From Daucus carota subsp. sativus (lineage: Eukaryota > Streptophyta > Magnoliopsida > Apiales > Apiaceae), in the NCBI RefSeq assembly GCF_001625215.2, contig NC_030388.2:21874558-21938557 (forward strand): a DNA stretch of 64,000 bases, in the 5' to 3' direction. A model generated the notes under the pieces. It made no database searches. It worked only from the letters and a program-made list of their open reading frames with translations, and was not told where the DNA came from. Below are positions 35,626-47,301 of this stretch, piece after piece. Each line of letters opens with the position of its first letter. Positions within the stretch are counted from its first letter, which is position 1. A program made the position numbers and the translations under genes.

Positions 35626-35689
35626 ATAGAGGGAGAGAGAGGGAGAGAGGTAGGATCAAGATTGAGGGGGAGAGAGAGAGAGAGGGAGA

Positions 35690-35770
<81 letters not shown>
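35626..35770. repeat. GA microsatellite abutting the start codon of the SDR gene
   Basis: Imperfect GAGA/GGGAGA leading into a perfect (AG)n block from about 35696 to 35770; the ATG at 35771 follows at once. Long CT-Leu/Ser frames on the opposite strand are artefacts. Confidence 0.95.
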
Positions 35771-35775
<5 letters not shown>

Positions 35776-37592
35776 AGGAAATGGCAGCTGTAAAAAGAAA
35801 AAGGTTTGTGTAACAGGTGCAGGAGGGTATGTGGCATCCTGGCTTGTTAAGGTTCTCCTTTCAAAGGGTTATACCGTTCATGGAACTGCCAGGGACCCCT
35901 GTAAGTGAGGAATACTATAACTTCCTTATTCAAGCATACATTACAGTTTACTGCTGTTGCAACTTATAGGACCCCTGTATATTTTTTGGATAAATCATCA
36001 GTGTCAGTAAGTTTGAAAACCTAAATCTTTGTTTGTTGGTGTTGTTCAAGAACAACCGCTATCAGAAAACACTTAATACATGATGATTGCTGTTAGTTAA
36101 GTTATAAAACAGTCGGTATGTTGTCCATGTTATTAATAAAACAACGTTTTGAGTGCATGGTCATGACTTACATAAGTCATAACCACCTGGATGCTTTGTC
36201 GAAAAGTGATGAGTCTTTCTTCTGGTGCATATCGTACAATAATCTTGGCCGACTTGACCTCTTTTAGAAAGGGATCTTACATTCATGTGTTAATTCGTAG
36301 GGGATGAGAAAAAGAATGGACATTTAGGAAAACTGGAAAATGCATCAGAGAATCTGCAGCTCTTTAAGACAGATTTGCTAGACTGTGAAGGCCTCTCTGC
36401 TGCCATTGTTGGATGCATGGGAGTGTTCCATGTTGCTTCTCCAGTTCCTGATAAAAATGTTCATGTGGCTAATCCTGAGGCAAGTCTGTCATATAATTAT
36501 GAAAAACTATTGTTAAATAACAAGCTTCTTAACTTGATTTCTCCAATCAAAATAAATCCCTATTATTGGTATAAAGGAATTATCATATGATTAATTAATA
36601 AGTTTGATTTTTGTTTTATGCAGGTAGAGCTAGTTGAACCAGCTGTAACAGGTACACGAAACGTACTTCAAGCCTGCTTAAAAGCAGGGGTAAATAAGGT
36701 GGTGGTTGTTTCATCTGCTGCTGCCAATATGGTGAATCCCAAATGGCCTATGGATCAGGACATAGATGAAACCTCTTGGACTGATATTGAATATTGCAGA
36801 TCCACAAAGGTAATTCCCTTGTAACTTATAGTGGATCGATATGGTATTAAAGTAATTTAAGTATCGGATATCTACTGGCCTTCTATCATAATGTACTGAA
36901 ATCATATTGCATGAGCAGAACTGGTATTGTCTTTCCAAGACTATTGCGGAAAAAGAAGCCTGGTGCCATGCAAAAGAAAGTGGACTTGACATTGTGACAA
37001 TATGTCCATCCATTGTCATTGGGCCAATGCTGCAATCCACAGCAAATGCCTCTAGCTTGCATATTCTTCGTTACATGAAAGGTCAGTGTTATAGTGCTAT
37101 TTTCTTTGCTCCAAGGAAATATGTAGCATAATCCTGGTTTGTTACACATATTTATCATCGTTATATTAAAAAATTAGGTGGACGTGAAGGGGTAGAAAAT
37201 ATAGAATTTCCTCTTGTGGATGTACGCGACTTGGCCAAGGGAATCGTTTTGCTGTATGAAAAGGATGAAGCAAAGGGACGGTATATATGCTCCTCCTTTG
37301 GTCTTCGTGTTAAAGAATTGGTAGAAAAGTTGCAGTGCTTGTTTCCAGACTACGAGTACCCTACAAGGTAAACCTTCTTGTTCTGTTTTCTTCTATTTTG
37401 TGTCATCAAAATTTCAGTTTCATACTGCTAAAAAGGTACTTTGATCTCAGCTTCAACGAGGTACAGCATATAAACTCATGGAAGTTGAATTCCCAGAAGC
37501 TGCAAAGCCTGGGGTGGGTGTTTAAGCCATTGGAAGAGACTCTGAAAGATGTTGTGAAAGATTATGAAGAACATGATCTATTTGCTAGTTAA
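35771..37592 (+). CDS. Cinnamoyl-CoA-reductase-like SDR (extended short-chain dehydrogenase)
   Basis: Six exons, 35771-35900, 36301-36479, 36624-36809, 36919-37081, 37178-37367 and 37451-37592, encode 329 residues. [15 protein letters not shown] (residues 12-26) is the NAD(P)-binding glycine motif; VVVVSSAAA gives the catalytic Ser (about 134), and NWYCLSK (166-172) gives Tyr168-x3-Lys172. True CCRs carry NWYCYGK, so this is a CCR-like or related NADPH reductase (CRL group), not a proven lignin enzyme. Intron 2 has a GC donor (AG|GCAAGT). The last acceptor was placed at 37450 because PTSFNEV then aligns with the family; in-frame acceptors at 37416 and 37435 would add 5-12 residues. AATAAA at 37651. 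Confidence 0.9.
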
Positions 37593-38102
37593 CATATAGT
37601 ACCTAGCTAATATGATTTGTGGATATAAGTAACGCACATTCTTATTTGTGAATAAAGTTTATAATGTACTCACTTTGAAATTGTGATGTAATGTGAAGTC
37701 CTCAAGTTCAAATGATTGTATGATAAGTGGTCGAGTACTTTACTGAATTGCTAGCTGCTCCACATTGTAAATTTGTATTAAAACAAAGCATTCAAGGATC
37801 AGACGATGTTGGCACATTTAGGTTGCTAATAAAGTCCGCTGTATAAAGATTTCCATAAGCTGCATACAATTTTCCGCGTATTAAGGGAGTTTCACATGTA
37901 AGGAGACATCCTCAGTTACTTGTGTTCGTCTAACGTTTACTGTCTTTCCACAAGGTGGGGCTCTAGCAGTTATGGCTGTTATTGAAAGGTTAGTAAAGCC
38001 TTCAGTCATCAATAGTAGAGGTCTGGCTCTGCAGAATTGAATTCTTGGAGGTTTTCTTGCTTGATGCACCATTTAGTGTCAAAAGGAAACTATCGGTTGG
38101 TT

Positions 38103-38107
<5 letters not shown>

Positions 38108-38133
<26 letters not shown>

Positions 38134-39201
38134 GAAAATGAGAATAAATCTCAACGAGAATCGGCAATTCACCGTGATAATTCTTTCATTCAAGAAAGCT
38201 TATTATCTAACCGTCGGACATGCAAGATGACCGGGGAAATTTAGACAATAAAACTTTAATGTCCGAAAAGAAAACCGGCCTTCTTCCAAGAATCCTGAAA
38301 ATAAAACAAGAGAAACAAAAGAATATAAGTCGATATATTTAACAGATTACATCAAAATATTCCCACAATCATGATAACTCATGATTGAGACAATTAAGCT
38401 CTTAATTAAGGCATAATAATAAAATATTAATATCCTTAATTAAGACACAATTAACGCCCTCAAATAAGGCCCAATTAACGCCCTCAATAAATAGGCACAA
38501 TTTACGCCCTCAATAATTGAGGCACAATTTACGCCCTCAATAAAGAGGCATAATTAACGAGGCACAATTACCGCCTTCAATTAAGGCACAATTAGCGAAC
38601 TTTCCTTTCTGAAACCGGATCCCGTCCTGAAACCGCCGTCACCGCCACCACCGCTATGCTATCGATCAAGTTGTCTCGTCGTATGCGAAGCGAACAACGA
38701 AGCGTATCACATGTAACACGAAAAATCGCCAAAAACATCAAAAACCAAACAAAACACATGGATTAAACAAACAAAAAAATACACACAAACAAACAAACAA
38801 GATTAAAATCAACACTTTTCGCAATTCCACTCAAAATCATGAGAAAAAGAAAGAATATTGTAAATAATTGTAATAGAAGGGCATACCATATCATATTGTT
38901 CACGTAAGAAATATCAAAAATCAAGAAGAGATATACCCATGAACTGATTAGAAGAAGCATGAGCACATTTTGCAGATTTTCCCATGCATATTCCCATTTT
39001 CTCTTCACCACCAAATACAAAGTACATAGTCTTTCACCATTTTTGATCCTGATGATCAACACTAATCTTTTGTTTTTCGAGAATTTGTTGAGAGGTATGT
39101 AGTTGGTCACTTAAATGAGTTTAATGTGTCAAATTGATCACGGAACTAAAAATGATATTAAGATGGTCATTGTCTTCACATGATTGTATCGCCGGTTCAC
39201 T
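38108..39201 (-). mobile_element. Poly(A) retroposon with 15-bp target duplication
   Basis: The 15-base word TCGGTTGGTTCCTTT occurs at 38093-38107 and 39202-39216. Right after the first copy is a T-run to 38133, the poly(A) tail of a minus-strand element. The first about 230 bp (to about 38346) recur at 59067-59297 and are therefore the 3' end of a dispersed family, probably LINE-like. The remaining 850 bp include a tandem stretch with repeated GGCACAATTTACGCCCTCAA (38430-38600) and a hydrophobic 115-residue frame of no recognised family (38763-39110). Confidence 0.75.
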
Positions 39202-39216
39202 TCGGTTGGTTCCTTT

Positions 39217-40464
39217 AGTTTTTCTGTATCCGATAAACTTGTAAAAGCTGGTTCAATGAGGCTATCATGTCATGTCGATCACATGTTTCTCTTTTTAGGC
39301 CATGTAGACTCACCGGGTTCTGTTTTCTTCTTAATATGTAATGAAAATCTTGTCTATCAGAAAAATAGATAAAAAGTAAAGCATGTGGGGAAATTATATA
39401 AATGAAAGTAGTTTTTCGTCAGAGATATGCTCTCCATTAGCAACATCTAGTTGTCTGATTGTTTGAACTGAGTTACTGAGGTTATAACTTTTACGTGCTT
39501 CTGTCTGAGCTTTGAATTTCCGATGTTAATGTCAAGATGTAGTGCTTTTGATTCCCTTCCATTTCCAGAAGCCTGATATGAGCATGATATTATGGACTTG
39601 ATTGTCCCTTACATGGACCCTGAACTTCCAAGATTCAATGTACACAACTCACTTGCACATCTCTGTACAGTGTTCACCCGTAGGAGACCGGGGGGACCTC
39701 TGATCTCCATACTTGATTATTTCACATGCTCTGCCATCATTTCTTCCGAGATACAGAGATAACAACAACACAATATGATCTGAATTATTGCAAGCGCGAA
39801 ATCCTCAAATTAAACTCTTAACTTAGGCCTTAAAGTATAGTTTCCCACAGTCATATCTAGTTCAAGTGAAAAGAAGTGATGCTACCTTGAGTTGAAGAAG
39901 TATCATGCAAAAGTCCTTATCGGATATTCTAATTAGATGACAAACTAGACTTTTAAGAGTCGAGAGATTTCTTTTAAGTTAGGATAGATACATTGACTTC
40001 ACACTTAGGACCACACCTTTTTTCATCTAACAGCTTTTGGCATCATCCAGAGGCAGAAAGATAAGTCAAGAAATGTGGCTGATTTCCCTTTCCTTCCCCA
40101 TTTGATGTGGGAACAACCACAGACTTATAAGACCAGAGGTAAGGTCGGCGTATATCTGAACATCTTACACTCTAATTCTGAGTAAAGATAACCGTTATAT
40201 GATTTAAAAGCGTCATTATTGGAAGATTTATTAGAAGAATTAAAACAAAATACTGAAATGTTTAACAAGATTTATTAGATTAAAACTTTCTCATAAACTA
40301 CTTCAATAAATACTTCTACTTGACTCAATTTTACAACTAATTAACCAAGTCACTTAAAAAAGTAAACCATACTTTGATAATACAGTATGGAACTATTAAC
40401 TGACATATGCTGCTTGCAAGTCTAGTACTACATCAGAACTAACAAGATTGTCTAAATTGTCGTT
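39217..40464. other. Intergenic stretch between the retroposon and the ERF gene
   Basis: No gene seen. The phrase GCTTTTGATTCCC near 39545 also occurs near 34690, in line with an old duplication between 34.4-35.1 kb and 39.5-41.4 kb. The last part is the 3' flank of the ERF gene. Confidence 0.4.
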
Positions 40465-41367
40465 CTACTTAGCAAGGACTTCCCAGATCAATTCAGGATC
40501 AAACGACGGCATATGTGCCAGAGAGCACCCTTCAAACTCTAATTCTTGGGGAACGCCTGAACACGGGCCAAGAACAGAATATGGGGAGTTGACATCCATC
40601 CATAACCCCTCTTCAGACACACTTGAAGAAACCATTTCATTGCTCGAAGTACTGTTATTGATCATCGAAGACGAGGAATTGGAGTCAAATTTCATTGATT
40701 TCTCACTCTCACTGATTTTACCTGTACCAGCAGAGGAGCTGTCACAGCTTTTCTTGCCACTCTTTTTCGCCTTCTCTCGTCTCACTTTCTGACAAATTGC
40801 TGTAATTTTGGCATCCACAGCATTTTTCAAGGCATTCAGTCTTGAACTATCTCCAAATCCCAGTTTGCTTGGATCACGAAGATTTGGGAAGTTCAAGCGC
40901 GCATATTCACCGCGAAGCTTATAAGCAGCACGATCATAAGCATAGGCTGCAGCTTCAGGTGTCTCATAAGTCCCTAACCAAACTCTCATCCTGTTTTGAG
41001 GTAGTCTAATCTCAGCTACCCATTTTCCCCAGTGCCTCTGTCTCACTCCTCTGTAGAGCTTTTTCTTCGGCGGAGCCAGGTAGTTATTCTTGTACAGAGA
41101 GATATCAAGTGGCCTGGAGAGATCAGGTTCTGACACTGAATTTTTTGAGGGGTTTTCCTGACAGAACTTCTGGAGCAAATCTCTCTGTGTCAGATAAACC
41201 GAAGAGCCTAATTGCTCGAAAGCCGGGCTTGTCGACGATGAGCAGCTAGAAAAGATTGAATCCAGGGTGTTAGTGTTGCTTGCTAGTATGAGATTAGACA
41301 GGGAAACTCCTATGTTATTACCCTGGAAGTGTGCACAAGGAATGCTGGTTTCTTGCATTCTGTCCAT
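40465..41367 (-). CDS. AP2/ERF transcription factor, DREB A-6 type (ERF060/061/062-like)
   Basis: Intronless, 300 residues. One AP2/ERF domain at about residues 105-162: [19 protein letters not shown], then [20 protein letters not shown] and [14 protein letters not shown], which continues into DPSKLGFGD. The WLG core and the LNFPNL continuation fit DREB subgroup A-6. The N-terminal 100 residues are Ser/Asn-rich; after the domain comes a basic Lys-rich stretch ([10 protein letters not shown], possible nuclear signal), a poly-Ser region, and a short conserved-looking end with DPELIWEVL. It should bind GCC or DRE elements in the nucleus (family knowledge). The start at 41367 is the first in-frame ATG. 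A decayed partial copy lies at 34853-35060. Confidence 0.95.
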   Translation of the reverse strand: MDRMQETSIPCAHFQGNNIGVSLSNLILASNTNTLDSIFSSCSSSTSPAFEQLGSSVYLTQRDLLQKFCQENPSKNSVSEPDLSRPLDISLYKNNYLAPPKKKLYRGVRQRHWGKWVAEIRLPQNRMRVWLGTYETPEAAAYAYDRAAYKLRGEYARLNFPNLRDPSKLGFGDSSRLNALKNAVDAKITAICQKVRREKAKKSGKKSCDSSSAGTGKISESEKSMKFDSNSSSSMINNSTSSNEMVSSSVSEEGLWMDVNSPYSVLGPCSGVPQELEFEGCSLAHMPSFDPELIWEVLAK

Positions 41368-41600
41368 ATTTTCGAAATTTTCGAGATGAAAAAAGAGGAA
41401 ATAGGATGCTTAAAAATTGTCCCTGTTCCTCTGAACTTAAGGCCTTGCAGAAAATGAATAGTTTCTGCTAGAGAAGCTAAGGTTAGTTGAAAGCTGAAAC
41501 AGAGAAGAGGAGAGTTGAAATAAAAGAGGTGTTAGATGTGAAGAACAGGCCTTTGAAAAATGTTTGATGTGTCTGAGTTTAGTAGCTCTCTTGTTGTGTG

Positions 41601-41608
41601 TATTTATA
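41601..41608 (-). promoter_or_regulatory. TATA box of the ERF gene
   Basis: TATAAATA on the minus strand, about 235 bp before the ATG, followed by a purine/pyrimidine-mixed leader without open frame. Position predicts a start site near 41570. Confidence 0.6.
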
Positions 41609-41649
41609 GTGCTGGGTCAAGATTTTACTTGCCCCTCATAACTCCCACC

Positions 41650-44600
41650 GGTTCAAATTGTACGGGTTTTTTAACACGCAAAAAGTACGTTTTTAAGCTT
41701 TAGTTGGTTGAATAAAATATTGCAAGCTTGTAGGATGAATATCGTCGATTACCTTCCGGTCACTGTTTTCAGATTTCCAAATCCATTAAAACTCTCATTA
41801 TTTTATTAATTATTTGATTAATACGATTTATTATTGTTCGATATTTTCATCAACTAAATCTTATTCACATTTTTTATTAGGCTATTTATAGTGAAAACTT
41901 ATACTCAATTGAACTAGAATTTGAACTTTATTACCATGAATTAGGGAGATCGGAGATATATTAATAAATAGGTCCTAATCTACTACAAACTCTTCCTAAA
42001 CTAAAAAAAAAATAAAATTATCCACATATTTTATATAAATCAACTCATATTATCATATCTGATATAATAAGTTATATCTAGTTGATGTCTATATATACTA
42101 ATAAAATTTTCAAACCAGTTAATTACTCAGTGAAAAATATAAATTAAATATTATGACTTATTTTCGTGTGAGAAAAGTAATACACAAAATGATCATAACA
42201 TGTATTTTTGAATAATAAACTCGTTTGAGTTCGGCATCCATACTTTGATACTAAATAATTTTATTTGATGGATATAATAATCATAATGACTTTATATCAT
42301 AAATTTAGTACTTAAATTATAGTAAACATAAAATTAATATGAATTATTATTATATGTTCTACTATTTAAAATAATATATACAAAAAAATTAAAATAAATT
42401 TAAGCCAAAGGAGAGGGAGTATATAACATCAAATTCATGTACAAGTAACAACTATGACCATTTCATGTATATAAGAGTAGCTATCGACAGCTAGAAACCA
42501 TATATTGACTTTTTGGACAAAGCTAAATACGGTGCTAGAATTTCGCAAGGGTGGAATATTTGATGTCAAGTTTGTCTAAATGAAGCAAAAAATCATAGGC
42601 AAATCATGATTCTTAACTTACCCCTGCCTGCTTAAAGTGTGATGTTTTAAAATTTAAGTTCTTCTTCAATTACGCATCTAGAAAGAGAAGCTTTTTACAT
42701 GGATGAAAAAGAAACAACACTCTATTATTGAGAAAATAGTAAACCATATTATTTGAGTTCATAGTTGGATTTGACTCCATGTGGAGCCCTGGAGGAAAGA
42801 TATAAGAAACAGATGTCTACTTTTTATATTTATTGTTCAAGTGGCAAGAGTGACTGCTTCTCAAGTCCACACAAATGTGAATTGTGTTCGTAACGTGTAT
42901 AATTCGTCTATTGTATTGTTTGACACATAACATAGATAATTATGTATCTTGTACAAGTCGATAAACTGAAATATTTCCATTGACTTATTGCTTCATGATG
43001 ATTCATCAGAAATTTATCGTAATATTTTTAAATATTAAAAAAAATTTAATCAAGTTAGAGTATAATTGATAAAATATATAAAGATTAATTAAAAATATAT
43101 CTGAGAATTTTAATAAATCAGGGATATCTAGAAAACTTATTCATGTTCATCAATTAATAATTATAATACATTTTATCAATTTAATATTTACAATTTTAAA
43201 TTAAAAAAATTCATCAGTCAATTTCCAAAGTTTACACTTTACAACAACCCACGTGTAACTAGCCTGTGAACAAACTCCATGAAATGTTTGTGCAACAAAC
43301 CACATGATATCGAGCTTAATTTCAAAAGCTAAACCACCGTCAAAAATCTTTGCTCAGTCTTGTCAAATTCACATACATATTTCTGTCGCTATTTTAACTT
43401 TGCTGGAGATGCCATCGCAATTCGAACAAGTGTTTCACTAGTTATTGAACCAGTTAGCATCCAATTCTAAACACCCTTGTATGGAAATCACTCAAAATTT
43501 TACGTCTCTAGCACAATTCCAAGTCACTTGTAAAGTTTAGGCACGTAGCAATGGCGTGTCGAACTCAAATTTCAACCTTTAAAACTTCTCATGTTTCGTG
43601 TTTCACATAGACTCACTCACCCTAAATTCAATACAAGTCGAAAATTGTTAGATACGAATATGAACACAAATTTAATAAATTAATGGATGCATTGAATTAA
43701 GATTTTAATGGATTGTTTTTCGTCTATGGATTGTATGTGATTTTGATTTTGTGTGTATTCTTGATAAAATGTCGCAGAGTTGATAGGATTTAAGCACAAT
43801 GCTTCAAAATCCCATTGATTTTAGTGGGATTTCAAAAAACTTAAAATCCATCATTTTATGAAATCCAAAAAAAATCAATCAGCATCTCAATACCATCAGA
43901 TTTTAATGGATTTTAAACAATCACAATTGAATATCATCGGATTTTAAAGCATAATTTAAAATCCAATTTGAATACCACCAGATTTTTTAGCATAATTTAA
44001 AATCCCAATTGAATACATTTTAATGAATTTCAAACAATTTCAATCCAATACCCCGAATACCCTCAGATTTCATGAATGCAAAAAAATGATTTGAAATCCT
44101 GATCCAATAGACCCTTCTAAATTTATCATCCGAATCAATTTACCGCAAGAGCCTCTTATTACCAATCAAAGGGCAAGTGGATGGAGCGATGCATTACACG
44201 CAACTTTACAAGATCTTAACCGATCAAGTCGAAGCACGAATATGTAGGTGAATAAAGTTGTAAATCACGTATGACCAATTTTTGGGATCTGTAATGAAAC
44301 CGAAAAGGTGAATGTCAGCATCAATAATAGTACGAGTAAGGTGAAGGCATTAAATTCATAAAGTTGATCTCAGAAAAGCTTGTAAAGACGTAGCTCGTGA
44401 TGGACCCGACCCATCACGCCATTATTATCATCTTCATCATGCACCATAAAGCTAGCCAGTGAGTCATCCCATGTGATGTTAAACCTAACTTTTCACCTTT
44501 TAGTTTGCTAAGTCAAAATCTCGATATTGTGTGCATCTTTCTGGATGTGCACACGCGTTGCCCTACCCATGCTTGGTTCGTTGCTTTTGACGGTTTTGCC

Positions 44601-45010
44601 CTTGAGCAGCTCACAACAATTGACATTTTTGTTTAGGGAATATTATGAAAACTTGACATGCTTGGAAGATGTTTTCTGAGCCATTCGCTTCATTTTCAGG
44701 CATAATTTTGTGAAACGTATGTAATTAAAAATTATCCGTCTCTTTCAAATTTATTGTTCTTTCCGTTTTTTTTGAGTAAATAATAATTACGTAAACAATA
44801 TTATTTATATTGATAAATTTGCAAACATATCCATATTTTCACATTTATCTTCAAAAATATAGTCAACATTGCTTACGAGATCGCCATATTGATTGAAAGT
44901 AGTTTTTCGGATTGCAGGAGTTGTAATTGAGATTGTTTATATGGTCATACCGTATTTTTGAAATAAAATTCGTAACTCGAATATTTTCAAAATATTCTCT
45001 AATCATATAT
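41650..45010. other. Intergenic stretch, no gene seen
   Basis: AT-rich. At about 43684-44114 there is a possible MITE: the left reads GGATGCATTGAATTAAGATT and the right, reversed, GGGTCTATTGGATCAGGATT, with many internal AAAATCCA words. Its target duplication could not be set. Nothing else recognisable. Confidence 0.4.
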
Positions 45011-45014
45011 TGTA

Positions 45015-45281
45015 CTCTCTCTGTCCCTCTCATTTCTTTACAGTTACTATTTTAGGATGTCCCTCTCATTTCTTTACGTTACTATAAATAGTAAGTATTT
45101 CCCATCATCACACCCACTATCTTCCTCTAATATCTCATATTTAATAATAAAAATTACTATTACACCCACTACTTTCCTCCACTATCTCAAATCTATTATT
45201 AAATAATTTACTCATTTTTCATACATTATTTTGGTCTCTGTGTCCCCCTCCAATGTAAACAATTGAGGGGGACAGAGAGAG
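45015..45281. mobile_element. Stowaway-like MITE
   Basis: CTCTCTCTGTCCCTCTCATT at the left and GAGGGGGACAGAGAGAG at the right, flanked by TA at both sides. Confidence 0.8.
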
Positions 45282-45289
45282 TATCATAA

Positions 45290-46105
45290 GACGATATCAT
45301 GTTTTCTACACACAAGACTGGGGACAAATTTATCGTTCCACAGAGAAATATGTCCTGCTTGCTTAATTGCAAAATTTCAAGACGCAAAGTCTAAGCTAAA
45401 TTCAAGGCTCAGCACCATGTCGACTGAAAATGAGCGGAAGACGGGGAAAAACGTAAACACTTGAGAGTCCAAGTGATTGAGAAACGAAGAGAGTAAATAA
45501 GCAAGAAGAGTAGGGGTATTTAAGGGATTACAAGTGCTCAAAAAGTTGTGTTTTGGAAGTATTCGGACATGGTCGCCAGACGACACCGACAATTTGTGGT
45601 CACTCCTATCGGATAATACTCAGACAGCCTGTCCTATTTTCTCGTGACTTCTGTTCGAAACAGACTCCTCTTATCAATGTAATTCTCACTTTTTACGACG
45701 TCGTTTACACTAGAACTGCAAAACGTCACCGAGGGGAAATGTGATGTCAGCATATCGTCAGATAAAAAATGAGGTGCCTTCAGTGACGGTGATATTGTAG
45801 TCGATTGAAGCTGGAAACGAAGACTTTTTTGGTGTTCTAATCAGCCAACAAGTAACCAATTTACTATCAGCACCGCCGGAATGACCATTTCTTTGTTGCT
45901 TTTATTCAACCATTCGTTTGCGGAAATCAACATTTATGAATATACGGGATTTCAAATTATTTTTTTTCCCAAGATATTTAACTTGAATTTTAAAAATTTG
46001 TCAAAATTTTGGAATATTTAATTAGAATCTATTTCCGTATAAAAAGATAACAATGGACAAAAAGAGTAATTATATTAGTTGTGAAGTTACTATTTTACCT
46101 TATAT
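45290..46105. other. Intergenic stretch, no gene seen
   Basis: Open frames of about 63-71 codons on both strands at 45377-45744 have no family features. Nothing else recognised. Confidence 0.4.
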
Positions 46106-46109
46106 GTTA

Positions 46110-46361
46110 CTCCCTCTGTCCCTCTCATTTCTTTACAGTTTTTTCACACTGCTCGAAACGCATTTTAAGGCGCATATAAAACATAGTTTTATAACTTATT
46201 TTTAGAATTTTTCTTTTTTGTATAAAAATTTAAACATCAAATTTTTATTCAGAAGAAAAAAAAAGTTGAAAATAATTTATCGAACTATATTTCACGAGAG
46301 CATCAGAATGCGTGCCGAGCTCCCGTCCCCCAATATAAACAAATGAGTGGGACGGAGGGAG
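46110..46361. mobile_element. Stowaway-like MITE
   Basis: CTCCCTCTGTCCCTCTCATT at the left and TGAGTGGGACGGAGGGAG at the right are inverted repeats. A TA precedes it; TC follows, so one side of the duplication has changed. Confidence 0.75.
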
Positions 46362-46960
46362 TCCATGTATTGTTAATGATAAAAATAGATAAGTATGTGT
46401 AAAAATTGAGAGTTACACACCACTTACATCTCAATATAAATTTTATATAATAACCATTGTGCCATCTTGAACTCTAATTTCGTAATAAAATATTAATTAA
46501 TAAACCATATTCACTCTCTTTTTTTGTAACACCGCATCACATAGCAAATCATTTAACAGGCAATACTTCAGGGTTTAATAAACCATATTCTCTCATCATA
46601 TCCTAATTTCTTTTAACTCTTGCGAAAATGAAATGTTGATTCATATTATTTATATGACTCCGTCTTTTTTATTTTAGAAAATAACCATATATCAACATTT
46701 TATAACTTACTTTCACTTTTATATATTAAAATACAATCGAGGGTTAAATGAGTCACAAAAAGTTGGGTGTGAAATATCAACAATATCTTTAGTTAATATT
46801 TAATTATTAAAATATTAATATATGATTCGTTTATAAAGTGTGGCCACCATTTTAAAATTCAACAAAAATTTTGATCACCAATTTGTAAAATTTGAAATTA
46901 TAGTCACTGTTTTGAAACTCGATGCAAACTATGGTCATCAAATTGCAACCGACTCGTAAT

Positions 46961-47298
46961 GGTCATGTTTGGCAATTAGAGGTTTGGGGTAAAATTGGAA
47001 GTTTGGGGGTGTTTTAGAGTTTTCACTATTTCAATCCGCTAATGCTAGTGTTTGACAGTTAGCGGATTGAAATATAAGTTTGGGTTCAAAAAACTGATTT
47101 TCAAAAAATTACGGCGGGGAGTTTTTTTTCAGTTAGAGTTTTTGATATGCATCATAAAAAACTAATCAAATATTTATTTACCAAACAGTTTTACAAGAAA
47201 TCGCTGCTTCAATCTACTAGTCAAAACATCTAGTTCAATCAACTAACTAGTCAAAATATCTAATTCGATTTCCTAACGGCTAATTCCCAAACAGGACC
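46961..47298. mobile_element. PIF/Harbinger (Tourist)-like MITE, family A copy 3
   Basis: Starts GGTCATGTTTGGCAATTAG, ends CCCAAACAGGACC, with AAT duplications at 46958-46960 and 47299-47301. It is in the opposite orientation to the copy at 9984. Confidence 0.8.
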
Positions 47299-47301
47299 AA
47301 T

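Noticed and set aside
35592-35837. Ser-Leu repeat open frame on the minus strand
   Set aside because: Antisense reading of the GA microsatellite before the SDR gene.
38763-39110. 115-codon hydrophobic minus-strand frame in the poly(A) retroposon
   Set aside because: No motif of a LINE ORF or any known family; AT-rich composition alone can give such a frame.
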